A DNA stretch of 64,000 bases from Hyphomicrobiales bacterium. Lineage in GTDB: Bacteria > Pseudomonadota > Alphaproteobacteria > Rhizobiales > Rhizobiaceae. This document shows positions 26,351 through 36,303 of this stretch, piece by piece (the stretch's first letter is position 1; the number at the start of each line of letters is the position of its first letter). The DNA is taken from positions 1 to 64,000 of the forward strand of contig UCEU01000038.1 of the NCBI GenBank assembly GCA_900471485.1, written 5' to 3'. Below the pieces are notes generated by a model, which was given only the letters and a program-made list of their open reading frames with translations, was not told the DNA's origin and did not search any database. A program made the position numbers and the translations under genes.

Positions 26351-26917
26351 GTGCCCGTGGCAGACACGTCCCAGCTTACTTCTGGTGTTGCAGAGCGATA
26401 TGCCTCGTCGCTGTTCGAGCTGGCGCTCGAAGAGAATGCCGTCGCGACCGTGACGGCCGATCTCGACCGTTTTCAGGCGATGCTGGACGAGAGCGCCGAT
26501 CTGAAGCGTTTCATTTCGAGCCCGGTTTTTTCCGCTGAAGACCAGCTGAAGGCAATCGTGGCTATCAGCGAGAAGGCCGGCATCAGCGGCTTCTTCGCAA
26601 ACTTCCTGAAGGTCGTGGCGCGTAACCGCCGCCTGTTCGCCCTCCCGGGCATGATCAAGGCCTTCCGCATCATTGCCGCCAACCAGCGTGGCGAAATCTC
26701 CGCCGAGGTGACCTCGGCCCATGCGCTCTCGGTAGCGCAGGAAACTGAATTGAAGGCGGCGCTCAAGGGCGTCACCGGCAAAGACGTGGCGGTCGACGTC
26801 ACGGTTGATCCGTCAATTCTTGGTGGTCTGATCGTGAAGGTCGGGTCCCGTCAGATTGATACGTCTCTTCGTACCAAACTCTCTACCCTTAAGCTTGCAT
26901 TGAAAGAGGTTGGCTGA
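26351..26917 (+). CDS. atpH: F1F0 ATP synthase subunit delta
   Basis: A 188-residue OSCP/delta subunit linking F1 to the F0 stator. The GTG at 26351 is taken as start because AGGGAAA lies just upstream and the product then reads MPVADTSQLTSGVAERYA, as in related bacteria. Family features include VAERYASSLFELA at the N-terminus and GGLIVKVGSRQIDTSLRTKL at the C-terminus. First gene of the F1 operon; its stop overlaps the atpA start by one base (TGATG). F0 genes are absent from the window, as usual in alphaproteobacteria. Confidence 0.94.
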   Translation: MPVADTSQLTSGVAERYASSLFELALEENAVATVTADLDRFQAMLDESADLKRFISSPVFSAEDQLKAIVAISEKAGISGFFANFLKVVARNRRLFALPGMIKAFRIIAANQRGEISAEVTSAHALSVAQETELKAALKGVTGKDVAVDVTVDPSILGGLIVKVGSRQIDTSLRTKLSTLKLALKEVG

Positions 26918-28446
26918 TGGATATCCGCGCCGCGGAAATTTCCGCAATTCTCAAAGATCAGATCAAAAATTTCGGCAAAGAGGCGGAAGTCTCGGAAGTC
27001 GGTCAGGTGCTCTCCGTCGGTGACGGTATCGCTCGCGTTTACGGCCTGGACAACGTCCAGGCAGGCGAGATGGTCGAGTTCCCGGGCGGCATCCGCGGCA
27101 TGGCGCTGAACCTTGAGTCCGATAACGTCGGTGTCGTTATTTTCGGCTCCGACCGCGACATCAAGGAAGGCGACACCGTCAAGCGGACCGGCGCCATCGT
27201 TGACGTTCCGGTTGGCCCGGAACTGCTCGGCCGCGTTGTCGACGCTCTCGGCAACCCGATCGACGGCAAGGGCCCGATCAACGCAACGCGTCGTTCGCGC
27301 GTTGACGTCAAGGCTCCCGGCATCATTCCGCGCAAGTCGGTTCATGAGCCGATGTCGACCGGCCTCAAGGCCATCGACGCGCTCATCCCGGTTGGCCGCG
27401 GCCAGCGCGAGCTCGTCATCGGCGACCGCCAGACCGGCAAGACCGCGATCATTCTCGACGCGATCCTGAACCAGAAGGCGATCCACGACAACGGCCCAGA
27501 CGGCGACAAGCTGTACTGCGTCTACGTCGCTATCGGCCAGAAGCGCTCGACCGTTGCCCAGTTCGTCAAGGTTCTCGAAGAACGCGGCGCAATGAAGTAC
27601 TCGATCGTTATCGCCGCCACGGCTTCCGATCCGGCTCCGATGCAGTACCTGGCACCGTTCGCCGGTTGCGCCATGGGCGAATACTTCCGCGACAACGGCC
27701 AGCACGCCCTGATCGGTTACGACGACCTTTCGAAGCAGGCTGTTGCCTACCGCCAGATGTCGCTTCTGCTGCGCCGCCCGCCGGGCCGCGAAGCTTATCC
27801 GGGCGACGTTTTCTACCTTCACTCCCGTCTCCTCGAGCGCGCTGCAAAGCTCTCCGACGAGAAGGGCGCTGGCTCGCTGACGGCTCTGCCTGTTATCGAA
27901 ACCCAGGGTAACGACGTTTCGGCGTTCATTCCGACCAACGTGATCTCGATCACCGATGGCCAGATCTTCCTTGAAACCGACCTGTTCTACCAGGGCATTC
28001 GTCCGGCCGTTAACGTCGGTCTGTCGGTTTCGCGCGTTGGTTCCGCCGCTCAGATCAAGGCCATGAAGCAGGTTGCCGGCTCGATCAAGGGCGAACTCGC
28101 CCAGTATCGCGAAATGGCCGCCTTCGCCCAGTTCGGCTCCGACCTCGACGCATCCACGCAGCGTCTGCTTAACCGCGGTGCACGCCTGACCGAACTCCTG
28201 AAGCAGCCGCAGTTCTCGCCGCTGAAGACGGAAGAGCAGGTTGCTGTGATCTTCGCCGGCGTCAACGGCTACCTCGACAAGATCCCGGTCAACCAGGTCG
28301 GCAAGTTCGAGCAGGGCCTGCTGTCGTACCTCCGTTCCGAAGGTGCGGCGATCCTCGACACGATCCGTAACGACAAGGCCATCAGCGACGATACGAAGGG
28401 CAAGCTCACCGCTGCCATCGACAGCTTCGCGAAGTCTTTCTCGTAA
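26917..28446 (+). CDS. atpA: F1F0 ATP synthase subunit alpha
   Basis: A 509-residue regulatory nucleotide-binding subunit of F1. Walker A GDRQTGKTAIILD lies near residue 169. The region VGLSVSRVGSAAQ contains the conserved Arg finger area, and the N-terminal barrel shows the expected VLSVGDGIARVYGL. Length is standard. It starts on the last base of the atpH stop, implying translational coupling. Confidence 0.98.
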   Translation: MDIRAAEISAILKDQIKNFGKEAEVSEVGQVLSVGDGIARVYGLDNVQAGEMVEFPGGIRGMALNLESDNVGVVIFGSDRDIKEGDTVKRTGAIVDVPVGPELLGRVVDALGNPIDGKGPINATRRSRVDVKAPGIIPRKSVHEPMSTGLKAIDALIPVGRGQRELVIGDRQTGKTAIILDAILNQKAIHDNGPDGDKLYCVYVAIGQKRSTVAQFVKVLEERGAMKYSIVIAATASDPAPMQYLAPFAGCAMGEYFRDNGQHALIGYDDLSKQAVAYRQMSLLLRRPPGREAYPGDVFYLHSRLLERAAKLSDEKGAGSLTALPVIETQGNDVSAFIPTNVISITDGQIFLETDLFYQGIRPAVNVGLSVSRVGSAAQIKAMKQVAGSIKGELAQYREMAAFAQFGSDLDASTQRLLNRGARLTELLKQPQFSPLKTEEQVAVIFAGVNGYLDKIPVNQVGKFEQGLLSYLRSEGAAILDTIRNDKAISDDTKGKLTAAIDSFAKSFS

Positions 28447-28472
28447 TCGGACCAAGTTAGGACGGATCACGG

Positions 28473-29357
28473 ATGCCTTCACTTAAGGATCTGAAAAACC
28501 GGATCGCCTCCGTCAAGGCGACGCAGAAGATCACCAAGGCGATGAAAATGGTCGCCGCGGCGAAGCTTCGGCGTGCGCAGGAGGCGGCCGAGGCCGCTCG
28601 GCCCTATTCACAGCGCATGGGTGCGGTCCTGGCGAACATCGCCAAGGCCGTTACCGAAGCGGATGGTGCGCCGACGCTCATGACCGGTACAGGCAAGGAT
28701 CAGGTTCACCTGCTCGTCGTCTGCACCGCCGAGCGCGGCCTCTGCGGCGGTTTCAACTCGCAGATTTCTCGTTTTGCCCGTGATCATGCCCGCAAGCTGA
28801 TCGCCGAAGGCAAGACGGTGAAGATCTTCACGGTCGGCAAGAAGGGCTACGACAGCCTGCGCCGCGAATTCCTCTCGCTCATCGTCGAGCGCAAGGAACT
28901 GCGCGACGTCAAGCGCGTCGCCTTCGAAAACGCCGACAGCATCGGCAAGCGTATCATCGAGATGTACGAAGCCGGTGAGTTCGACGTCTGCACGTTGTTC
29001 TACTCCGAGTTCAAGTCCGTGATCTCGCAGGTTCCGACGGCTCAGCAGCTGATCCCGGCTTCGGTCGGCGAGGTTGTGGCCGAGGACGCGGCGCATGCCG
29101 GCGCGGTCTACGAATACGAGCCGGATCCGGCAGCGATCCTCGAGGATCTGATTCCTCGCAACATCTCGGTCCAGATTTTCCGCGCGCTCCTCGAGAACGT
29201 CGCCGGCGAAATGGGCGCCAAGATGAGCGCGATGGACAATGCGACGCGTAACGCTGGTGAGATGATCAACAAGCTGACGCTGAACTACAACCGTCAGCGC
29301 CAGGCTCAGATCACCAAGGAACTCATTGAAATCATTTCGGGCGCGGAAGCGCTCTGA
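28473..29357 (+). CDS. atpG: F1F0 ATP synthase subunit gamma
   Basis: A 294-residue rotor stalk subunit. Two terminal helices form the coiled coil: N-terminal MPSLKDLKNRIASVKATQKI with ITKAMKMVAAAKL, and C-terminal MDNATRNAGEMINKLTLNYN followed by RQAQITKELIEIISGAEAL. The central CTAERGLCGGFNSQI is a family motif. It lies 26 bases after atpA and 23 before atpD. Confidence 0.97.
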   Translation: MPSLKDLKNRIASVKATQKITKAMKMVAAAKLRRAQEAAEAARPYSQRMGAVLANIAKAVTEADGAPTLMTGTGKDQVHLLVVCTAERGLCGGFNSQISRFARDHARKLIAEGKTVKIFTVGKKGYDSLRREFLSLIVERKELRDVKRVAFENADSIGKRIIEMYEAGEFDVCTLFYSEFKSVISQVPTAQQLIPASVGEVVAEDAAHAGAVYEYEPDPAAILEDLIPRNISVQIFRALLENVAGEMGAKMSAMDNATRNAGEMINKLTLNYNRQRQAQITKELIEIISGAEAL

Positions 29358-29380
29358 GGTTAGGGAAAGAGGGTAAGAAG

Positions 29381-30828
<1,448 letters not shown>

Positions 30829-30829
<1 letters not shown>

Positions 30830-31062
30830 TGAGCGAAGCTCATGACGAGATTTTCTGCTGCGACGACCTCAGGGTGGTCGTAGCGGATCTTCCGGAACCC
30901 GCAGCCCCCACCGTCTACAGGGCGGACAGCGGCGAGCTGATGATGGTTGTCGGACTGGTCCAGACCGAAGAAGGTCTGGGCTATCTCGATCAGGCGATAC
31001 AGCACTGCCCGTTCTGCGGGACCAAACTGCAAGATGCAAAGGCCGAGAAGGTAAGTCACTGA
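30829..31062 (+). CDS. 77-aa cysteine-containing protein between atpD and atpC
   Basis: A small acidic protein stitched into the ATP synthase operon: its ATG overlaps the atpD stop by one base (TAATG) and its TGA overlaps the atpC ATG by one base. It has Cys10-Cys11 (FCCDD), a hydrophobic core (MMVVGLVQTEEGLGYLD) and a C-terminal CPFCG (Cys60, Cys63), a possible metal or redox knuckle, though the protein has only two such Cys pairs. The tight overlaps on both sides argue strongly that it is translated. Function unknown; an accessory role in F1 assembly or redox control is inference only. Confidence 0.8.
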
Positions 31063-31469
31063 TGGCTGACAATTTCAATTTTGAACTCGTGTCTCCGGAG
31101 CGCCTGCTTCTGTCGGAGATGGTGACGGAAGTTGTCATTCCGGCCACCGAGGGCGAGATGACCGTCATGGCGAACCATGCGCCGACGATGACGACGATCA
31201 AGCCGGGCGTGGTCAGCGTTCGTTCCGCCAGCGGCGCGAAGAAGGACTACGTGGTTTTCGGCGGCTTCGCCGACATCCTGCCGACGGGCTGCACGCTCCT
31301 GGCCGAATCCGCGGTTGCGATCGAAGACCTGAACAAGGACGAGCTGACGCTGCGTATCGAAGCCGCCAAGCGCGAAATCGAAGACGCCCAGCATCACGAG
31401 CACAAGTCGCGGCTGGAGCACTACGTCATGGAACTGACGCACCTCAGCGGCGTCATTCGCCAGGATTGA
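31062..31469 (+). CDS. atpC: F1F0 ATP synthase subunit epsilon
   Basis: A 135-residue central stalk subunit that also restrains ATP hydrolysis. The N-terminal beta-sandwich includes FELVSPERLLLSEMVTEVVIP and GEMTVMANHAPTMTTIKPGV, and the C-terminal helices begin at KDELTLRIEAAKREIEDAQ. It starts on the last base of the preceding small gene's stop. A strong terminator follows 36 bases downstream. Confidence 0.96.
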   Translation: MADNFNFELVSPERLLLSEMVTEVVIPATEGEMTVMANHAPTMTTIKPGVVSVRSASGAKKDYVVFGGFADILPTGCTLLAESAVAIEDLNKDELTLRIEAAKREIEDAQHHEHKSRLEHYVMELTHLSGVIRQD

Positions 31470-31504
31470 TCAAGAACTGATCGAACGCCACGGCGTAAAC
31501 ATCG

Positions 31505-31530
31505 AAGCGGCCTCACGGGCCGCTTTTTTG
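31505..31530 (+). terminator. rho-independent terminator of the atp operon
   Basis: An 8-bp stem (AAGCGGCC / GGCCGCTT) with a 5-base loop runs straight into a T-rich tract (TTTTTG TTTT). It is the clear end of atpHAGDC. Confidence 0.88.
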
Positions 31531-31679
31531 TTTTCACGGATAGGCGCGCCGTTGATGTCGCCGCTCGCGGCAAAGGTTGACGGATGGGGCGTGCTGTGGT
31601 TGCCTCGGGGTCCAATGCCGCTGGTCTGGCTCTCGCCGTGACCGGCCGGCGCCGACCGCCACAGCCGAGGAGGGCTTGC

Positions 31680-32450
31680 GTGTTTCATCCCAAATTGTTC
31701 GAAAACAGGAATGTCGTGGTCACCGGCGCGGGCAGGGGCATCGGGCTGGAGGTCGCGCGGCAGTTTCTCGATTGCGGGGCGCGGGTGCTGGTGCATGTCG
31801 GGCGCGACGGCGAGCGGGAGCTGCCCGATTTCCTGCTTACGGCGGAAGAAGACCGGCGCGCCTTCCTGGTCCCCGGCGACTTCTCGACGACAGAGGGAAC
31901 GGCGGCGTTCGCGACCAAGGTCACGAGCACCTTCGACCGCCTGCATGTGCTCGTCAACAATGCCGGAACGATGGTTGGCCGCTTTCCGGCCGATACGCTG
32001 ACGGACGAGCAATACGAGACGATCGTGCATCTGAACCAGACCTCCGTGGTGGAGCTGACGCGGGCGTTGATCCCAAGCCTGAAGGCGGCCGAAGGTGCCG
32101 CCATCGTCAACACGGTGTCGATCTCGGCGCTGACGGGCGGCAGCCCGGGCTCGGCGATCTATTCCGCCTCCAAGGCGTTCGTCTCGACCTATTCGAAGGC
32201 GCTGGCGCGCGAACTGGCGCCATCGAAGATTCGCGTCAACTGCGTCTCTCCCGGCACGATCGAGACGGACTTCCACCAGCGCTACTCGTCGCCTGAGAAG
32301 CTGGAGCAGACCCGCAAGGGCATTCCGCTGCAGCGGCTTGGAACGGCCGAGGATTGCGCGCCGGCCTATCTGTTCCTGTCGGCGCCATCACTTTCCGGTT
32401 ATGTGACCGGGCAAGTGCTTGAAATTAATGGCGGCCAGCTTATTTGCTGA
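31680..32450 (+). CDS. SDR-family oxidoreductase
   Basis: A 256-residue short-chain dehydrogenase. Cofactor motif VVVTGAGRGIGLEV is near residue 10, NNAG follows in LVNNAGTMVG, catalytic Ser lies in TVSISALTG and Tyr/Lys in AIYSASKAFVSTY; the end is YVTGQVLEINGG. The GTG at 31680 is chosen since GAGGAGG lies at good spacing and the cofactor motif then has normal N-terminal position; an in-frame ATG at 31584 would add 32 low-quality residues. Substrate unknown. It is transcribed alone between two terminators. Confidence 0.86.
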   Translation: MFHPKLFENRNVVVTGAGRGIGLEVARQFLDCGARVLVHVGRDGERELPDFLLTAEEDRRAFLVPGDFSTTEGTAAFATKVTSTFDRLHVLVNNAGTMVGRFPADTLTDEQYETIVHLNQTSVVELTRALIPSLKAAEGAAIVNTVSISALTGGSPGSAIYSASKAFVSTYSKALARELAPSKIRVNCVSPGTIETDFHQRYSSPEKLEQTRKGIPLQRLGTAEDCAPAYLFLSAPSLSGYVTGQVLEINGGQLIC

Positions 32451-32495
32451 GCGGTGATAAGTTTTTTAGCATCTCGAGAGATCCAAACCGGCATT

Positions 32496-32525
32496 GGGTG
32501 CGAATAACGATATCGCACCCCTTTT
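32496..32525 (+). terminator. rho-independent terminator after SDR gene
   Basis: An 8-bp stem (GGGTGCGA / TCGCACCC) with a 9-base loop is followed by CTTTT. It lies between the SDR gene and the ArsR-type gene and could also sit in the leader of the latter. Confidence 0.7.
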
Positions 32526-32558
32526 AAGTGCGGCGTTTGTTACAATCAGAGATGCAGT

Positions 32559-32900
32559 ATGGACTTGTCCACACCTCAATCGGGTCATTCCGATCACAAG
32601 CTGCGGAAGCTTTCCGCCAGAGCCCGCACGGCGAGCACAGTCCTCAAGGCGCTTTCCCATCACAACCGGCTGCTTATCCTCTATCTGCTGACGGAACGGG
32701 AGCGGACGGTCGGCGAGCTCGAGGAATTGCTGGGCGTGCAGCAGGCGATGGTCTCGCAGCAGCTCGCGCGCCTGCGCATGGAAGGGCTGGTCTCGAGCCG
32801 CCGCGACGGGCGGCTGATCTACTATAGGATCGCCAAGGCGGAGACCGTAACATTCCTCCGCTCGCTCTTCGTGATGTTTCCCGAAGGCGAGGAAGACTGA
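32559..32900 (+). CDS. ArsR/SmtB-family transcriptional regulator
   Basis: A 113-residue winged helix-turn-helix protein. The core runs TASTVLKALSHHNRLLILYL then VGELEELLGVQQAMVSQQLARL and wing VSSRRDGRLIYYRI. It contains no Cys and no obvious metal-binding ELCVCDL motif, so a classical metal sensor is unlikely. BigR/SqrR-type regulators are related in fold but use Cys that are missing here. It lies 88 bases upstream of the LysR gene. Target unknown. Confidence 0.85.
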   Translation: MDLSTPQSGHSDHKLRKLSARARTASTVLKALSHHNRLLILYLLTERERTVGELEELLGVQQAMVSQQLARLRMEGLVSSRRDGRLIYYRIAKAETVTFLRSLFVMFPEGEED

Positions 32901-32988
32901 CGATCGACTCTTCCGGCCGATCGGCCCTTGCGGGACGACCGCGTTGCGCTGAAGATGCGCCCGAGCCGGATTTCGGCGCGGAGGCCGC

Positions 32989-33882
32989 ATGATCGACAAG
33001 CTGGAATTCTTTATCGCGCTTGCCAATGAAAAGCATTTCGGCCGCGCAGCCGAGGAATGCGGCATTTCCCAACCCAGCCTTTCCGCCGCCATCCGCCAGC
33101 TGGAGGATCAGCTCGGCGTCATTCTCGTTCAGCGCGGCTCCCGTTTCCAGGGGCTGACGCCAGAGGGGCAGCGGGTGCTCGAATGGGCGCGGCGGATCGT
33201 CGGCGATGCCCGTACCATGCGCGAGGAGATGCGGGCGGCGCGCACCGGGCTCTCCGGCCATATCCGCATCGCCGTCATCCCGACGGCGCTTGCCATGCTG
33301 CCGCGCATCACCGCGCCGTTCCAGGAGCGTCACCCCGACGTCACCTTCTCGATCGTCTCGCGCAACTCGCTGCAGGTGCTGAGCATGCTTGAGAATCTCG
33401 AAATCGACGCGGGGATCACCTATCTCGAAAACGAGCCGTTGGGGCGCGTGACGAGCGTGCCGCTCTATGCCGAGCACTATAACCTGATCACGGCGGCGGG
33501 CAGTCCGCTGTCGGATCGCGAAAGCGTGACGTGGAAGGAAGTGGGCGACATCAGGCTCTGTCTATTGACCGCCGACATGCAGAACCGGCGGATCATCAAC
33601 CAGTTGCTGGCGGAAGCCGGGGCGACGGCACAGCCGACGCTGGAATCCAATTCGATGATCGTGCTGTTCTCGCATGTGCGCACCGGCCGCTGGGCCAGCA
33701 TCATGCCGCGCAATGTCGCGAAATCATTCGGCTTTCCCGCCGAGATCCGGATGATCCCGATCGTCGAACCGCAGGCGCATCACGTCGTCGGGCTGGTGGC
33801 AACGCATCGGGAGCCGTTCACGCCGCTGGTCTCGGCGCTGCTGCACGAGGCGCGAACCCTCGCCGAGGAAGCGAATTTCTGA
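32989..33882 (+). CDS. LysR-family regulator, probable activator of the fds operon
   Basis: A 297-residue LysR-type regulator. The N-terminal helix-turn-helix is in HFGRAAEECGISQPSLSAAI followed by QLEDQLGVILVQR, and the effector domain starts near residue 90 (GHIRIAVIPTALAML). It is encoded directly upstream of fdsG on the same strand, 163 bases away. Formate dehydrogenase operons of this type often carry such a regulator (FdsR), and a palindrome overlapping its own stop codon fits a LysR box. Formate as co-inducer is inference. The ATG follows GGAGGCCGC. Confidence 0.9.
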   Translation: MIDKLEFFIALANEKHFGRAAEECGISQPSLSAAIRQLEDQLGVILVQRGSRFQGLTPEGQRVLEWARRIVGDARTMREEMRAARTGLSGHIRIAVIPTALAMLPRITAPFQERHPDVTFSIVSRNSLQVLSMLENLEIDAGITYLENEPLGRVTSVPLYAEHYNLITAAGSPLSDRESVTWKEVGDIRLCLLTADMQNRRIINQLLAEAGATAQPTLESNSMIVLFSHVRTGRWASIMPRNVAKSFGFPAEIRMIPIVEPQAHHVVGLVATHREPFTPLVSALLHEARTLAEEANF

Positions 33883-33898
33883 TAGGATTTTCCTATCA
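33880..33898. promoter_or_regulatory. palindromic LysR-type operator candidate upstream of fdsG
   Basis: The perfect palindrome TGATAGGATTTTCCTATCA (8-bp arms, 3-base centre) contains ATAG-N7-CTAT, a T-N11-A LysR box. It starts three bases before the end of the LysR gene and lies about 150 bases upstream of the fdsG ATG, a usual distance for LysR activation. It has no T run and is better read as an operator than as a terminator. Confidence 0.6.
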
Positions 33899-34045
33899 AA
33901 TGACGAAACAGCCTTATTGATCGCTTCGTCCTTCCCTGAGAAAGTTCTATAATGATTTTAAAACGTCGCGGTTGATCGGCCACCGGCTTCGGGAGGAAGC
34001 CTGCCTGATATCGCGGCGCTTCATGCTGGTCTGGGAGGGCCGCTG

Positions 34046-34525
34046 ATGAATATTCATGTCGCCAAAGGCGATGTTTCCGAACAGGTGCGCGAGATCGTCG
34101 ATCGTCTGAAGACGCTCGACGGGCCGATGCTGCCGATCCTCCACGAGATCCAGGATGTGTTCGGCTACGTGCCGCAAGAGGCGCTGCCGGTCATCGCGCA
34201 TGGGCTCAACCTGTCGCGGGCGGAAGTTCATGGCGTCGTCACCTTCTATCACGACTATCGCGATCATCCGGCCGGCCGGCATGTGCTGAAGCTCTGTCGC
34301 GCCGAATCCTGTCAGTCGATGGGGGGAGACCGTCTGGCCGAGCGGGTGAAGGCGATACTCGGTATCGACTGGCACGGCACGACGCCGGATGGGGCAATCA
34401 CGCTGGAACCGGTCTTCTGTCTCGGGCTCTGTTCGTGCTCTCCATCAGCGATGCTTGATGGAGAGGTTCATGGCCGGGTCGATGTCGCCGATCTTGAGGA
34501 GATGATCGCGGAGGCGCGCCGATGA
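34046..34525 (+). CDS. fdsG: NAD-dependent formate dehydrogenase, gamma subunit
   Basis: A 159-residue thioredoxin-like [2Fe-2S] protein of the NuoE type. Cluster ligands are in CRAESCQSMG and FCLGLCSCSP. It passes electrons within the soluble Fds complex, which oxidises formate to CO2 and makes NADH. The ATG has GGGAGGG upstream. The stop overlaps the fdsB start (ATGA). Operon order fdsG-B-A-C-D is the classical one. Confidence 0.94.
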   Translation: MNIHVAKGDVSEQVREIVDRLKTLDGPMLPILHEIQDVFGYVPQEALPVIAHGLNLSRAEVHGVVTFYHDYRDHPAGRHVLKLCRAESCQSMGGDRLAERVKAILGIDWHGTTPDGAITLEPVFCLGLCSCSPSAMLDGEVHGRVDVADLEEMIAEARR

Positions 34526-36078
34526 GTGTCCGGATCTATATCCCGCGCGATGCGGCCGCATTGGCGTTGGGTGCCGACAAGGTGGCTGATGCGGTCGCCA
34601 AGGAGATTGCCAACCGCGGTATCGATGCGGTCATCGTGCGCAACGGCTCGCGCGGCATGCATTGGCTGGAGCCGCTGGTCGAGGTCGAAGTCGCTGGCCA
34701 GCGGATCGGCTACGGCCCGGTGAAAGCGCGCGATGTCGCGGGATTGTTCGATGCCGGACTGGTGTCGGGCGGCGATCACCGGCTCTGTCTTGGCGCGGTC
34801 GAGGAGATCGCGTTTTTCAAGCGGCAGACGCGACTGACCTTCGCCCGTTGCGGCGTGATCGATCCGCTGTCGCTTGCCGATTACGAGGCGCATGGTGGCT
34901 TGGCTGGTCTTCGCCACGCAGTCGCCATGCAGCCAGCGGACATAGTCAAGGAAGTCACCGATTCCGGTTTGCGTGGACGCGGCGGCGCGGGGTTCCTGAC
35001 TGGCATCAAGTGGAAGACGGTGCTCGATGCGCCGGGTGCGCGCAAATACATCGTCTGCAATGCCGACGAGGGCGACAGCGGTACCTTCGCCGACCGGATG
35101 ATCATGGAGGGCGATCCCTTCGTGCTGATCGAGGGTATGGTGATCGCGGGGGTGGCGACCGGGGCCACCAAGGGCTTCGTCTACATCCGCTCGGAATATC
35201 CGCATGCTATTGCGACAATGACCGAGGCGGTCGAGATCGCGGGAAGGGCCGGCGTGCTTGGTTCGTCGGTGCTCGGCTCGGGCAAGACCTTCGAGATCGA
35301 GATCCGCACCGGCGCCGGCGCCTATGTCTGCGGCGAGGAAACGGCGCTATTGAACAGCCTAGAGGGCAAGCGCGGCATCGTGCGCGCCAAGCCGCCGCTG
35401 CCGGCGCACAAGGGTCTGTTCGACTGTCCCACCGTCATCAACAACGTGATCTCGCTCGCCTCCGTCCCTGTCATCATGGAGAAGGGCGCTGCTTATTATC
35501 GTGATTTCGGCATGGGCCGCTCACGGGGCACCATCCCGCTACAGATCGCCGGCAATGTGAAGCATCCCGGTCTCTATGAGGTGGCCTTCGGGCTGACGCT
35601 GGGTGAGATCGTCGACGAGATCGCCGGTGGCACGGTCTCGGGACGGCCGGTCAAGGCGGTGCAGGTGGGCGGGCCGTTGGGCGCCTATTTCCCGCGGGCG
35701 CTGTTCGACACGCCGTTCGACTACGAAGCCTTTGCCGCGAAGGACGGCCTGATTGGCCATGCGGGGATCGTCGTCTTCGACGACAGCGCCGACATGCTGA
35801 AGCAGGCGCGGTTTGCGATGGAGTTTTGCGCGGTGGAGAGCTGCGGCAAGTGCACGCCCTGCCGCATCGGTTCGACGCGCGGGGTGGAAACGGCCGACAA
35901 GACCGCGCGCGGTATCGAGCCGGAGAAGAACCGGGCGCTGCTGGCCGATCTCTGCAACACGATGAAGTTTGGTTCGCTCTGCGCGCTGGGTGGGTTCACG
36001 CCCTATCCCGTGCTGAGCGCGATGACGCATTTTCCTGACGATTTCGCGCCGGGGCCGATGGTGGAGGCTGCGGAATGA
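34522..36078 (+). CDS. fdsB: NAD-dependent formate dehydrogenase, beta subunit
   Basis: A 518-residue NuoF-like subunit where NAD is reduced. An N-terminal thioredoxin-like ferredoxin domain occupies about residues 1-120. The FMN/NADH region follows with GLRGRGGAGFLTGIKWK and NADEGDSGTFADR, and GAGAYVCGEETALLNSLEG marks the NADH site. The [4Fe-4S] ligands are in ESCGKCTPCRIGSTRG near the C-terminus. It is coupled to fdsG by a 4-base overlap. The gap to fdsA is unusually long (225 bases) because a repeat element lies there. Confidence 0.95.
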   Translation: MSVRIYIPRDAAALALGADKVADAVAKEIANRGIDAVIVRNGSRGMHWLEPLVEVEVAGQRIGYGPVKARDVAGLFDAGLVSGGDHRLCLGAVEEIAFFKRQTRLTFARCGVIDPLSLADYEAHGGLAGLRHAVAMQPADIVKEVTDSGLRGRGGAGFLTGIKWKTVLDAPGARKYIVCNADEGDSGTFADRMIMEGDPFVLIEGMVIAGVATGATKGFVYIRSEYPHAIATMTEAVEIAGRAGVLGSSVLGSGKTFEIEIRTGAGAYVCGEETALLNSLEGKRGIVRAKPPLPAHKGLFDCPTVINNVISLASVPVIMEKGAAYYRDFGMGRSRGTIPLQIAGNVKHPGLYEVAFGLTLGEIVDEIAGGTVSGRPVKAVQVGGPLGAYFPRALFDTPFDYEAFAAKDGLIGHAGIVVFDDSADMLKQARFAMEFCAVESCGKCTPCRIGSTRGVETADKTARGIEPEKNRALLADLCNTMKFGSLCALGGFTPYPVLSAMTHFPDDFAPGPMVEAAE

Positions 36079-36099
36079 TGATTGCGTTGAACGTCTATT

Positions 36100-36255
36100 C
36101 CCCTCCCCAACCCCTCCCCACAAGGGGGAGGGGCTTAACTGCGGCAAACTCGTCACATCAAGATGACCCTCGCGCATGTGGAAACGTTGAGACGAGAATT
36201 GAAAGAGCGCGACATCCTAAGCCCCTCCCCCTTGTGGGGAGGGGTTGGGGAGGGG
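36100..36255. repeat. inverted-repeat intergenic element, copy 2 (inside the fds operon)
   Basis: The same 35-base arms as at 18796-18948: 36100-36134 and 36221-36255 are exact reverse complements (37 bp when two extra inner pairs are counted), with an 86-base spacer. The spacers of the two copies share TT...GCGGCAA at the left edge but are otherwise diverged. Each arm contains the four-tract motif GGGGAGGGGTTGGGGAGGGG on one strand (+ strand at 36236-36255). It sits between fdsB and fdsA and would form a very stable hairpin in the operon mRNA. Confidence 0.9.
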
Positions 36256-36303
36256 CCTTAGCGCCATCCACGACAGCAGATCATTCTCTCACGGAGGCGC
36301 ACC

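Noticed and set aside
26851..28482. A 540-codon open frame antisense to atpA
   Set aside because: It is opposite a highly conserved gene; no ribosome binding site or domain.
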